From: Roseibium sediminicola
Lineage (GTDB): Bacteria > Pseudomonadota > Alphaproteobacteria > Rhizobiales > Stappiaceae
DNA: 64,000 nt
Direction of reading: 5' to 3'
Assembly (NCBI RefSeq): GCF_023156505.1
Contig: NZ_JALNMJ010000022.1
Span: 34,653-98,652, forward strand
The notes below the pieces were generated by a model. The model did no database searches. It was not told where the DNA came from and worked only from the letters and a program-made list of their open reading frames with translations. A program made the position numbers and the translations under genes. Below are positions 36,094 through 44,350 of this stretch, piece by piece. Numbering within the stretch: the first letter of the stretch is position 1; each line of letters opens with the position of its first letter.

Positions 36094-36933
36094 TCATGTC
36101 TGAATGGATTTGACCAGGGCGGCGAACGCCTGGTCGGGTGACATGATCTGATCGATCAGGCCGATTTCCCTAGCCCGATTGAGGTTCGAGGGGCCGTCAT
36201 ACAGCTCAGCCTCGGTTGATAGGATGTCGGCGACGCTGACATCGCGGCCGGCGGATACATGCTTGGCAAAGAGTTCGCGGTATTCGTCGACAACACCCTG
36301 CCATTTGGCACGGGCATCGTCGGACAGCGGCATGTAAGGCGAGCCGTCGACCTTGCGGGCGCCGGAATAAATCTGCGAGAGGTTGATGCCGACATCCTCG
36401 AACATCTTCGAAAAGTCGCCATGCAGCCGGAAAACGCCGATCGAGCCGACAGCCCCGGTCTCCGGGGCTGCGATCACGTGGGCGGTGCTTGCAATGGCAT
36501 AGGCCGCACTGGCAGCAAGATCCCGAACGATGGCCATGACCGGCTTCTCTTCCCGGACTTCCCGCAGAAACTCGCAAAGCTCAAAACAACCACTGACAAT
36601 TCCGCCGGGACTCGAGATATCAAGCGCAATAGCAGAAACATCGGCATCGCGAAGAGCCGCGGAAACCGCAATGCGAATGCAGTTGTAGCCGGTGATGTAG
36701 TCGCTTCCATGAAACGGAAGGTTCGGCACAAGCGAGCCGTAAACGCCGATCACAGCGACATGGTCAACAACGGTGTAAAGATCCGACCCGGAACAATGAT
36801 CGAGCCAGGTCAAATAGGCACAGTCCCGCGTTTCGGCCTGCGCGCGCTCGATCGCCGTGACGAGCCCCATTTCCCGGCCGTCGAGAATGGCGACAAAAGC
36901 CCCGTTAAGGGAAGACAGTTCCAGTCCGGTCAT
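36094..36933 (-). CDS. S49-family prohead protease (gpC-like)
   Basis: A 279-residue serine peptidase of the SppA/signal-peptide-peptidase family, which matures the prohead in lambda-type phages. The region ISSPGGIVSGCFELCEFLRE and the catalytic RDLAASAAYAIASTAHVIAA (Ser in the AASAAY block) are intact, with GAVGSIGVF following. The start at 36933 overlaps the portal stop by 4 bases (ATGA). Confidence 0.88.
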   Translation of the reverse strand: MTGLELSSLNGAFVAILDGREMGLVTAIERAQAETRDCAYLTWLDHCSGSDLYTVVDHVAVIGVYGSLVPNLPFHGSDYITGYNCIRIAVSAALRDADVSAIALDISSPGGIVSGCFELCEFLREVREEKPVMAIVRDLAASAAYAIASTAHVIAAPETGAVGSIGVFRLHGDFSKMFEDVGINLSQIYSGARKVDGSPYMPLSDDARAKWQGVVDEYRELFAKHVSAGRDVSVADILSTEAELYDGPSNLNRAREIGLIDQIMSPDQAFAALVKSIQT

Positions 36934-38546
36934 TCGGCGCCCCTCTTCTCGTCTGTATCGGACGGATACTTCTGGTCGGCCGTTGCTGCATTGCCCTGCA
37001 GCGGCCCTGCCAGACCGCGTCCCGCGAACGCCGCTTCCTCGCGGCCGAACTGGTCGAGGTTCTGTTCCCAATCGCCGCCCTGTTCGGCGGTCTCGCGTTC
37101 CAGCGTGGTCAGGCGTGCGCCCATGCGCTTGATTGCGGCGTCCGCTTCCTTCACAGGATCGATGTATCCACGGCCCGGGCCGATCCAGTCGCCGCGCAGA
37201 TATCCCGCCGGCGCCTCGTAAAAGTCCGCCGCGCCGGAAGGCGGCGTGACGAAGCCGCGGTCGAGCGCCTCTTCCAGGAAGGCCGCGAAAACAAGGTTGG
37301 CAGCGCCGGCGATCAGCAAGCCGCGAAGCCGCTGGATGCCCCGCCAGACTTCATTGAGCGCAGCACGGGCCGACGAATAGTTCGTTTTCGACCAGTCCAT
37401 CGAAAGTTGCTCATAGGACGTGCCCAGGGACGCGGCGAGCGCCCGCAGGAACACTTCCTGAAATGCGGGAAAACCAGCCGTCTGGCGCGGCTGCGTATTC
37501 ATGTCCAGCCGGTCTGACGGAAACAGAGTGATGAACCGGTTTTCATCCATCACCCGCCGCGACTTGTCATAGAAGTCTGCGCGTTTGGTATTGAATTTGG
37601 TCCATTCGGTGGCCGCGTCGACCGTGCCGATGGCCTCGGCCGCGTATTCCGAACCAAGCTGCGTGTAGATCGCGCCGACTACCGACGAATTCAGAACCGC
37701 CGCCTGCAGCTCCGATTGCGAGTACCCGGAAAGCATCTTCTGGCCGACCAGGTTGCTGACCAGCCGCGAAATCCCGTGTGTCTGACCGGCCCGGCGCTTG
37801 TCGAAGACGTGCAGGACCTTCGGCCGCTGCCAGGTTCCAATCTGATCCCAGCGCGGGAACCGTTCCCATGTCCAGCTGTCCGCGCCATAGGTAAAGACAT
37901 CGGACGGATGCGCCTTGCGGACGTGATACGCGACCGGCGCGCCGTCTTCGTCAAGCTCGATGCCGCGGCGCATCGTGGCCGTGTCCATCGTGTTGTTCGG
38001 ATTGGAAAGGCGGTCGGGGTCGATGACGTGAACCGCAGTCGCATAGTCCCGGCCGGGCTTCGTAATCCACCGCAGAACCGCCAGCGCTTCACCGCCGACG
38101 AACTCGCGTGCCATCAGCCCCATCAGGCCGGTGAAATTCAGCGTCCGTTCCGCATCGCAACGGAAAATCGGGTCTTCCGCCCACGCCGACCAGGCGTCCT
38201 GAATGTCCTGCCCCAGCTGGTCGGCCGAATCCTGATCGATGCCCAGCAGCCGGGCGGACGGTTTGGAATTGAGCCGGAAGGTTCCGCCGACAAGCATGTC
38301 GACCTGTCGATCGACGCCGGACGAAACCCAGGGATTGCTTTGGTCCAGATCGCGGATGCGGGCGACGGAACGGTCGCGGCGCGGAAACCAGTCCGCGTCC
38401 GCCGACCGGAGCGCCGGCGTCCAGTGCCGCGCGCCCTGCCCTTCGCCGCCATAGGCCTCGAAAAGCGGATCGACGGCAGCCTGATCGCGCAGACGCGCTG
38501 TCTCGCCGGTCGCATCGCCGGCTTTCACACGAACAACCGGTTTCAT
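36930..38546 (-). CDS. Portal protein, lambda gpB family
   Basis: A 538-residue portal subunit; twelve form the DNA gate of the head. Typical features are DRSVARIRDLDQSNPWVSSG, VHVIDPDRLSNPNNTMD, HVFDKRRAGQTHGISRL and SLGTSYEQLSMDWSKTNYSS. Length equals that of lambda gpB (533 aa). It overlaps gpW upstream and the protease downstream by 4 bases each. Confidence 0.93.
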   Translation of the reverse strand: MKPVVRVKAGDATGETARLRDQAAVDPLFEAYGGEGQGARHWTPALRSADADWFPRRDRSVARIRDLDQSNPWVSSGVDRQVDMLVGGTFRLNSKPSARLLGIDQDSADQLGQDIQDAWSAWAEDPIFRCDAERTLNFTGLMGLMAREFVGGEALAVLRWITKPGRDYATAVHVIDPDRLSNPNNTMDTATMRRGIELDEDGAPVAYHVRKAHPSDVFTYGADSWTWERFPRWDQIGTWQRPKVLHVFDKRRAGQTHGISRLVSNLVGQKMLSGYSQSELQAAVLNSSVVGAIYTQLGSEYAAEAIGTVDAATEWTKFNTKRADFYDKSRRVMDENRFITLFPSDRLDMNTQPRQTAGFPAFQEVFLRALAASLGTSYEQLSMDWSKTNYSSARAALNEVWRGIQRLRGLLIAGAANLVFAAFLEEALDRGFVTPPSGAADFYEAPAGYLRGDWIGPGRGYIDPVKEADAAIKRMGARLTTLERETAEQGGDWEQNLDQFGREEAAFAGRGLAGPLQGNAATADQKYPSDTDEKRGAE

Positions 38547-38782
38547 CCCCGCCCCCCGAACGCCGCAATGATCGGCCCGACACCGGACGGGTCGCCGGTC
38601 AGCTTCGACAGCTCGACCTTCAGGCGTGCGATTTCCTGATTGATCTCGCCGACCGTGGCGACCTGATATTTCACGCCGCCGCCTTCTGAGCTTGTGATTT
38701 CCACACGCTTGGTTCCGGTCAGCATTTTGAGGCGGGCGGCTTCCAGGTCGGAAATCGCCTGCTCGATCTGTTCACGCGTCAT
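38543..38782 (-). CDS. Head-tail connector protein (gpW-like)
   Basis: A 79-residue protein starting MTREQIEQAISDLEAARLKM, then TGTKRVEITSSEGGGVKYQ, the pattern of gpW/gp6 connector proteins. It is positioned between the large terminase and portal genes exactly as W is in lambda. The start is at 38782, overlapping slightly the end of terL region. Confidence 0.85.
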   Translation of the reverse strand: MTREQIEQAISDLEAARLKMLTGTKRVEITSSEGGGVKYQVATVGEINQEIARLKVELSKLTGDPSGVGPIIAAFGGRG

Positions 38783-38789
38783 GGGAAAA

Positions 38790-40880
38790 TCACCTGTTGA
38801 GGTTTGCCAGCGCACCCAAGCCGTCGTCTTTGTCGACGGCCTGTTTCTCGCTGGCTGTCTTTGTGACGGTCGGTTCTGCCCGGACGGGCTTGGCCGCTAC
38901 GGCGGCGACGGTTTCAGGGCCGAACAGGTCGCCCGGCTCGGCTGCAAGGTCGGTGTAATACGCTGCGCGCTCCGACCACTTGTCGTCGTTCCAGTGCCAA
39001 ATATTGGCGTAGTGCGTGAGCGCCCAATTGTAGACGCGGCAATCAAGCCAGTGGTTCGCCCCACGCGCCCGCCAGACCCTTGACGGGCCGTGGCGCGTTT
39101 TCTCGATGACGACATATTCGGAGACAAGTTGCTTGAAGTACTCGTCTTCCGCGTTCGCCGGAAAGTGGCAATAGCCGAGCGGGATTTCCCTCTCTTCGCC
39201 TTCCACGCCACGGCTGAGCAGCGTCATCAGTGTGGACTTGATCCCGTAACCGCCGACCAGCCAGACCTTGGCGCCGTATTTCTTGGCCTTGCCGGCGGAA
39301 AGGCCGGTCTTTTTGACCTCGTTGCTTTCCGCCCGGTGGATCGGAAGTTTGGTCCAGCCATCGACACCGCGCACGTTCAGCGCATTCGGGCGGCGTTTGG
39401 TCCACGCGTAAACCGCCTCAGTGTGATAGGCGCAGTCAACACCGATATAGTCGTCTTGAATTTTGGCACCGCAGGCATGGACGCAGCCAAGATCGGCGAC
39501 CTGATCCAGTTTCGGCCAGGCGCCATCGAGCGGCACCGACGTATCGCCAGGCAGAAAGCCGTAATCGATGGTCCAGCTTTCCTTGTTCGGCCCCCAGCCG
39601 ACCCGCTCCCAATAAATACCCGTCTTCTGCACGTCGGCGGCGAGCGTCACATAGAGGACACCAGCAGGGGCGGTACCGCGTTGCCAGTCCCCCTCGCGTC
39701 TGGCCGAAAGCGTTTCCCAGGGTGGTGCGTCGCTCTTGGCCTCATAGGCGTGCCCGAGGCCGGTATTGACGAACGGCTTGACCAGGTCCGGATCTTCGCC
39801 GGCTTCCGTTTCGAGGCGGGCCAGCTCGTCCCACATTTCGAACCGGGACATGAAGCCGGTCAGATGATAGCCGGCGCGGTAGACGTTCAGCGGCCGTTCC
39901 CGCCAGCGCTTGGCCTCTTCCTTCGTCAGCGTCTTCAACGGCACTTCGCCGTTCTCATCGGCGACGGTCGGGACCCAGCAGGCCCCGTTCTCGGCCGCAA
40001 GCATAAAAGTCTTGTCGGCCTCGTAATGGTCCGCCTCGCAGTGGCCGCACTGCACATGGCACTTGAACGGCGGGCTATCGTTCCGGATCACGTCCGGCCA
40101 GTCCCAATCGTTCAGCGCGCCGCACGCCTTGCAGGCCATGTAATAGCGGCGCTTGTCGCTGGCCTCGTACTTGCGGTCGATGTTCTCGCCCTTGACGGTC
40201 GGGGTGGACACGTCAAGGGACTTTGACAGACCGAAGGCCTTGTAGGTTTTAAGACGCTGTTCGGACAGCTTGTCCGGATCGCCCTCGCCGTCCGCGCTGT
40301 CAGTCCAGGCGGACGTATCGTCGCGAACCATGAACCGGATCGAATGCTGGCGAAGGGACGCTGCTGAATTCGCCCCGCCGAACAGGAGGAACCCGCCCCG
40401 GAACCGCAGACGCTTGGACGTCGAGCCCTTCGTCTTGGCCTTGACCGGGGTCACGACGCCGCCTTTGTCAGGGTTGAGAACGTCGGTTGCCTCGATCGTC
40501 TCGTTTAGCTTTTCCTCTTTCCAGTCTAGCGCCGCCTGAATGGTCGCCTGGATATACATGATCGGCGCCGCGGCGACGTGCATGATGAAGCCGATCCAGT
40601 TTTCGGCGATGGCCGACCCGCCTGACTGCGCGGCTTTCATCAGTGCGACTTCCGGAATCGGATCGTCCGGCGACAGCCGATCCATAGGCTCGACCAGATA
40701 TGGCGCTGTCGAGTTCCGCCAAGGACCGGGAAGAGCCGAACCCTCCGGAAAACGCCGGTGCTTCTCGGACCATTCGGAGACGCGCATGCGCTTGTCGGGA
40801 CGAAGGCCTTGTGCTGCCGATTTAACCAGCCCGGCCAGATTGCTTTTCAGCAATCGCCGGGTCAGCTTCCTAATCTTCAT
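38790..40880 (-). CDS. Terminase large subunit (gpA-like)
   Basis: A 696-residue packaging motor and nuclease. The ATPase segment has a Walker-A-like KAAQSGGSAIAEN and a FMVRDDTSAW block, then EGDPDKLSEQRL, typical of gpA/GpA-family terminases. A zinc-ribbon-like set of cysteines (CKACGALNDWDW and CGHCEADH) follows. The C-terminal nuclease region includes DVQKTGIYWERVGWG and IGVDCAYHTEAVYAW. The start at 40880 is used because it starts within the terS end (overlap of 11 bases), usual for this pair. It would make cohesive ends. Confidence 0.93.
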   Translation of the reverse strand: MKIRKLTRRLLKSNLAGLVKSAAQGLRPDKRMRVSEWSEKHRRFPEGSALPGPWRNSTAPYLVEPMDRLSPDDPIPEVALMKAAQSGGSAIAENWIGFIMHVAAAPIMYIQATIQAALDWKEEKLNETIEATDVLNPDKGGVVTPVKAKTKGSTSKRLRFRGGFLLFGGANSAASLRQHSIRFMVRDDTSAWTDSADGEGDPDKLSEQRLKTYKAFGLSKSLDVSTPTVKGENIDRKYEASDKRRYYMACKACGALNDWDWPDVIRNDSPPFKCHVQCGHCEADHYEADKTFMLAAENGACWVPTVADENGEVPLKTLTKEEAKRWRERPLNVYRAGYHLTGFMSRFEMWDELARLETEAGEDPDLVKPFVNTGLGHAYEAKSDAPPWETLSARREGDWQRGTAPAGVLYVTLAADVQKTGIYWERVGWGPNKESWTIDYGFLPGDTSVPLDGAWPKLDQVADLGCVHACGAKIQDDYIGVDCAYHTEAVYAWTKRRPNALNVRGVDGWTKLPIHRAESNEVKKTGLSAGKAKKYGAKVWLVGGYGIKSTLMTLLSRGVEGEEREIPLGYCHFPANAEDEYFKQLVSEYVVIEKTRHGPSRVWRARGANHWLDCRVYNWALTHYANIWHWNDDKWSERAAYYTDLAAEPGDLFGPETVAAVAAKPVRAEPTVTKTASEKQAVDKDDGLGALANLNR

Positions 40881-41523
40881 CGTTGCCGCTGTCGTCCTCT
40901 TCCTCCTCGAGGAAGTCCGCGCTCTCATCCAATGCCTTGCGGATTTCGTCACTCAGCATCACGCGGATGGCACGGGCGTCCGGTGCGGCAGCCAGAAGCT
41001 CGGCGCAGGTCGCCGGCAGTCCCATCAAACGGTCGCGAATCCGGCGGAAGGTCTCAAACTGCTTGGCATCCGCTTCGTCGCGGGAAATCAGATTGCCGAT
41101 CCGCTCCTGATAATCGAGCCAGGCAATTTCTGCGTCGATCTCGGCGCGTCTGGCCTTCGCGTCGCTATAGGACTGCCGAGGCGCCCCATTGTCCGAGTCG
41201 CTCTGCGCCGGCTGGTCTTCGTCGCCGCCGGCGCCGGCGTCTTCGGTTCCGGTCTGCGTTTCGGGGAGCGCGCCGGTCGACAACGTGTGATCCGGATTGC
41301 GCAGCGCCTGCGCCGGGTCGGTCGTGTCCTTCACCAGACGGGCGTAAACCGCCGCATTCACGTGCCGCTCGCGGCCGTTCTTCCGGACTGTCAACTGGCC
41401 CGCATCTTCGAACCGCTTGACCCGCTTCGAAACCGCCTGTTTCGAAACGCCGTTCAGCCGTGCCAACTCGGCAATGGAGACCCACACGTCGGCCCCGGTC
41501 TCTTCAACCGCGTCAACCGTCAT
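40870..41523 (-). CDS. Terminase small subunit (Nu1-like)
   Basis: A 217-residue DNA-recognition subunit: winged helix-turn-helix near the start (ELARLNGVSKQAVSKRVKRF, about residues 18-37), then a low-complexity acidic linker and a helical C-terminus that ends in an acidic EEEEDDSGNDED tail. ATG at 41523 with AAGGG 6 bases upstream is preferred to a TTG 6 bases before. A GTCAACC repeat array (41512-41572) overlaps and precedes the start, a good cosB candidate. Confidence 0.85.
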   Translation of the reverse strand: MTVDAVEETGADVWVSIAELARLNGVSKQAVSKRVKRFEDAGQLTVRKNGRERHVNAAVYARLVKDTTDPAQALRNPDHTLSTGALPETQTGTEDAGAGGDEDQPAQSDSDNGAPRQSYSDAKARRAEIDAEIAWLDYQERIGNLISRDEADAKQFETFRRIRDRLMGLPATCAELLAAAPDARAIRVMLSDEIRKALDESADFLEEEEDDSGNDED

Positions 41524-41572
41524 CGTCAACCCTTGGCCTGCGTGAACGTCAACCGGGTCAACCTAGTCAACC
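41512..41572. repeat. GTCAACC repeat array at terS start (candidate cosB)
   Basis: GTCAACC (GGTTGAC on the minus strand) occurs at 41512, 41525, 41548, 41557 and 41566; the last three are head-to-tail with a 9-base period. A sixth variant (TTCAACC) lies near 41503. In lambda the R sites bound by the small terminase lie just upstream of Nu1, in the same relative place. Confidence 0.6.
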
Positions 41573-41663
41573 CTGCGGAAAACCGATCCATCTACCGAAC
41601 ATACGCGCTCAGCCGCCCCGTATTTATCCTGGCCACCAGAAGGACCCGCTGCCGGTTGGATAC

Positions 41664-41690
41664 GAAAAAGGCCCGCATCACTGCGAGCCG
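41664..41690 (-). terminator. Terminator between NusG-like gene and terS
   Basis: Minus strand: GGCTCGC pairs with GCGGGCC (one mismatch) around AGTGAT, followed by TTTTTC. It lies about 65 bases after the NusG-like stop and about 140 bases before terS, so it would separate early from late transcription unless antitermination occurs. Confidence 0.7.
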
Positions 41691-41753
41691 TTCTTACCTA
41701 TCAGGTGCTTTCGCCATAGAAACCCATTGTGCCAACACCGCCTATTTGGCGTT

Positions 41754-42479
41754 TCAGTTGGCTGGGTCCGCCGCCTCAGTCGCTCCGTTTGTGTGGTGAA
41801 TACTCTCACCCGTGCCCGAGGGGTCCGACGAATCGTCCTGCATCTTGGATACATCAGGACGTTTCACAGCGTCAACAGGCACGTCTACCAGCACTTTGCC
41901 GATTTTGGTGTCGTGCGTGCCGTAAACGCGCTGCTTGGCTTCGCTATAGCCGGTGAAGGCGAAGTCGATACCAGACCATACACCCTTGACCAAACCGAGC
42001 ATCGTACCGCCCTCAAGCTGCGCCAGCCAGGCAATGAAACCATCGGGCACCGGCTCGTCTTCAAACGTGCCATGCTCGACGTCAATCACCTCGCACAAGA
42101 GCTTCTTGCGGACGCGCGCCGGACGGCCACTTTCCCTAAAGCAGACAACACCTTCGACGCCGTCGCAGGCCCTGACATCATCGACGCTTTGCCCCTTCGA
42201 AAGGTCGATGCCGGCAAACAGGTACCGGGCGAACATCGGCCGCTTGACCGTGTAGGTACCGCCGGCCTTTTTGCGTGTGTTCATGCCATAGGGACGCTCG
42301 ATGCACTCGATCGGCAGATAGGCCAGAAGGCCCTTTGCCATCAGCCCGTCACGCGCCCTCGCCTCGCATTTAGGATTGGTGTGGATAACCAACCATTCGA
42401 CGGACGACTGGTTCACCAGGGCCTTCAACAGGTCGAGGCTGTGAATGATTTCGGGCCGCTTGACTTTCGCCTTGCTCAT
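41754..42479 (-). CDS. Phage NusG-like (NGN-domain) transcription factor
   Basis: A 241-residue protein whose N-terminal 110 residues fit the NusG N-terminal (NGN) domain: EWLVIHTNPKCEARARDGLM, then LLAYLPIECIERPYG and RPMFARYLFAGIDLSKGQ. These are the parts that bind RNA polymerase's clamp and bridge the cleft. The rest (about 130-240) contains a small beta-domain and a disordered tail. It is the gene directly before the late packaging operon, separated by a terminator. An antiterminator or late-gene processivity factor (like RfaH/LoaP) is likely; not shown. Confidence 0.8.
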   Translation of the reverse strand: MSKAKVKRPEIIHSLDLLKALVNQSSVEWLVIHTNPKCEARARDGLMAKGLLAYLPIECIERPYGMNTRKKAGGTYTVKRPMFARYLFAGIDLSKGQSVDDVRACDGVEGVVCFRESGRPARVRKKLLCEVIDVEHGTFEDEPVPDGFIAWLAQLEGGTMLGLVKGVWSGIDFAFTGYSEAKQRVYGTHDTKIGKVLVDVPVDAVKRPDVSKMQDDSSDPSGTGESIHHTNGATEAADPAN

Positions 42480-42522
42480 TCCACTGCGTCCTTCCGTGTT
42501 CGATGGGGTGTGCGTGCCTTGC

Positions 42523-43116
42523 TCATTCGCCGACCGGCTGGCGCAGCATGTCTTTCATGGCCGCTGCAACGCGCTTGCGCTTGGCGTGGATGCCGTCGAT
42601 CAGGCGGCCGACAAAGTGATCTTCAGGCGCATGAGCGACATGCTCTTCGATCCGAACATTGACGGACGACGCCACCGCCCGGCACTGGCCGGCCTCGCGA
42701 TCATCGGGGAGCCGCTTGTGCTCCTGCACGAATTCGACCAGGGAAACGATCCAGTCGCCATCGCAGGCCTTGAGGGCAAGCGCCTCGCCTTCGGCCGCCA
42801 GAATGCGCAAGGCCGCGTCTTCCGGCATGCGCATCACCTCGCGCTCCAAAGGCAAGGGCACATTCGGCTTTTCCGTGGCCTCGCGCTTCACCCGAACCTC
42901 TTCGCAAACCCGCAGGCAGGCAGACAGCTGCGGCCATGTCTGGGAGTCCGCATTGACCGCGAAATGATCGGCAGCGGCTGCAAGGTCGCGTTCGTCAAAC
43001 CGGGAAAGCTTCTCTTTCAACAGCTTCAGATAGGCGGTTTCGTCAGCACCCGGCGGACGCTTGAAGACCCCGAGAAGCGGCTTGATGAAATGGGTCTGAA
43101 CAGGTGAAATCGTCAT
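42523..43116 (-). CDS. Replication-module protein, lambda-P position
   Basis: A 197-residue helical protein starting MTISPVQTHFIKPLLGVFKR, with LKEKLSRFDERDLAAAADHF. It starts in an ATGA overlap with the O-like gene and is the last gene before the NusG-like factor. Position suggests a helicase-loader or partner of the initiator, as lambda P is of O; sequence resemblance to P is not evident to me. Confidence 0.6.
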   Translation of the reverse strand: MTISPVQTHFIKPLLGVFKRPPGADETAYLKLLKEKLSRFDERDLAAAADHFAVNADSQTWPQLSACLRVCEEVRVKREATEKPNVPLPLEREVMRMPEDAALRILAAEGEALALKACDGDWIVSLVEFVQEHKRLPDDREAGQCRAVASSVNVRIEEHVAHAPEDHFVGRLIDGIHAKRKRVAAAMKDMLRQPVGE

Positions 43117-44027
43117 GCGTCATCCTCCCCAAAAACTTCGGCCATGGCCGCTGTGAACCGCGCGCTCTGCGCATCGTGATCGGAAACGAACCGCCCGGAC
43201 GGACCGCCGCCCTGCCGTGCTGCCCCCTCTTCTGGAGGCGCCAGACGGCGCTTGTTCGCCCGGCGGATTTCTTCGGTGAAATAGTTGAGCGACGAAACAG
43301 GCCCGTCACCGCGAAGGTTTCGGCGACGGCTGACATCGGCAACCACCGGCAGGATATCCAGCTCGAAGTCGAAGCCCTGCGCATGCCAGGTCACCAAGAT
43401 GGTGAAATCGCCCTTCCAGGACGGATCGCTCCAGGCGATCCCCATGGCCTCGCAAACGCGCTTACCGCGTTCGGCCAAGTCGCCTGAGTGATCGCGTGGC
43501 GGGCCGGTGTCATCGTTTCGTGAAACAATCCCAGGACGATGATCCGCGCGTGCGTCATCATCATCATCTCGTTTAAAAGGGGTCGTTAACATAGGTGCCG
43601 GTTCTGGACCGGCAGGGGGTGCCGGTTCTGGACCGGCAGGGGGTGCCGATATATCGGCAGGGGTGCCGGTATATCGGCAGGGGTCGGACCCCGATTTTTC
43701 GATTATTGTTTCCTCTTCGCGAACAGTGGAAAGATCGTCAATGACCGGATCGAGCACCACGCGATAGAGATGCGCGCTATCACGACCGGAATCGGACTCG
43801 ACCAAATGCCGCTCCAAATAGCCTCGCGCCACAAGCCGCTCGACAGCATCGAATACGGTCGACCGCGCGCACCCCATTTCCCGCGACATCTTTACTTGGC
43901 TTCGCCGGCACCACCCGCCCTTGTCGGTATGCCGCCCAAGCACGCACAAAAGCTGCAGGTCGCGCGGCTTGATATGCGGGTCGGTCGCGGCCGCTGCCGG
44001 AATAACAGAAAGCCTAGGCTCGCTCAT
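43113..44027 (-). CDS. Replication initiator, winged-helix (lambda-O-like)
   Basis: A 304-residue protein with an N-terminal winged helix-turn-helix (residues 18-82: RDLQLLCVLGRHTDKGGWCR, then SREMGCARSTVFDAVERLVA), a Pro-rich linker and a C-terminal domain with NYFTEEIRRANKRRLAPPEE. This is the layout of lambda-O-type initiators that bind iterons in their own gene. Such repeats are present at 43595-43682, encoding the repetitive PPAGPEPA linker. The start at 44027 is coupled (ATGA) to the upstream gene. Confidence 0.75.
   Translation of the reverse strand: MSEPRLSVIPAAAATDPHIKPRDLQLLCVLGRHTDKGGWCRRSQVKMSREMGCARSTVFDAVERLVARGYLERHLVESDSGRDSAHLYRVVLDPVIDDLSTVREEETIIEKSGSDPCRYTGTPADISAPPAGPEPAPPAGPEPAPMLTTPFKRDDDDDARADHRPGIVSRNDDTGPPRDHSGDLAERGKRVCEAMGIAWSDPSWKGDFTILVTWHAQGFDFELDILPVVADVSRRRNLRGDGPVSSLNYFTEEIRRANKRRLAPPEEGAARQGGGPSGRFVSDHDAQSARFTAAMAEVFGEDDA
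43595..43715. repeat. Palindromic iterons and AT-rich segment: candidate phage origin
   Basis: Four units in tandem: 43595-43618 and 43619-43642 are identical 24-mers with dyad GCCGGTTCTGGACCGGC. 43643-43662 and 43663-43682 are 20-mers with dyads GCCGATATATCGGC and GCCGGTATATCGGC. An AT-rich stretch (about 43691-43715) follows. Lambda ori has four dyad iterons next to an AT-rich segment inside gene O; the layout is the same here. Confidence 0.7.
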
Positions 44028-44350
44028 TCGGCAGCCTCCTTTGTGCTGTCCGGCGACACGTGCACATAAGCCGGGTGATCGGGTGGAAAATCGAAGGGAA
44101 AGACGACGGTCATCAGCCCGCCGATATTGCCCGCCTGCAGGTACTTGCGGCGGTGCAGATCCATCAGCACCTGCCACAGCTGATACAGCCCGAGGCCGGT
44201 CCGCTCGGCCAGGACACGCGTTTCGATGCGCAGCGGTCCGGCCCTATGCGCCTCGGCCAGGGCCATTAGAACCGACCGCCTAAGGCACGGGTTCGGCAGG
44301 GCCTTTTCCGCCCCGCGTTTGATGACGAAACGTTCGGTTTGTTCGCTCAT
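44024..44350 (-). CDS. Small helix-turn-helix-like protein upstream of O-like gene
   Basis: A 108-residue protein starting MSEQTERFVIKRGAEKALPN. Residues 50-80 (RIETRVLAERTGLGLYQLWQ) look like a winged-helix segment. It overlaps both neighbours by 4 bases (ATGA), so it is expressed with the methylase and the O-like gene. It may help in replication or regulation. No family is recognised. Confidence 0.65.
   Translation of the reverse strand: MSEQTERFVIKRGAEKALPNPCLRRSVLMALAEAHRAGPLRIETRVLAERTGLGLYQLWQVLMDLHRRKYLQAGNIGGLMTVVFPFDFPPDHPAYVHVSPDSTKEAAE

Noticed and set aside
43595..43682. Short repeats considered as a CRISPR array
   Set aside because: Units adjoin without spacers and encode a Pro-rich linker in the O-like protein; they fit iterons.
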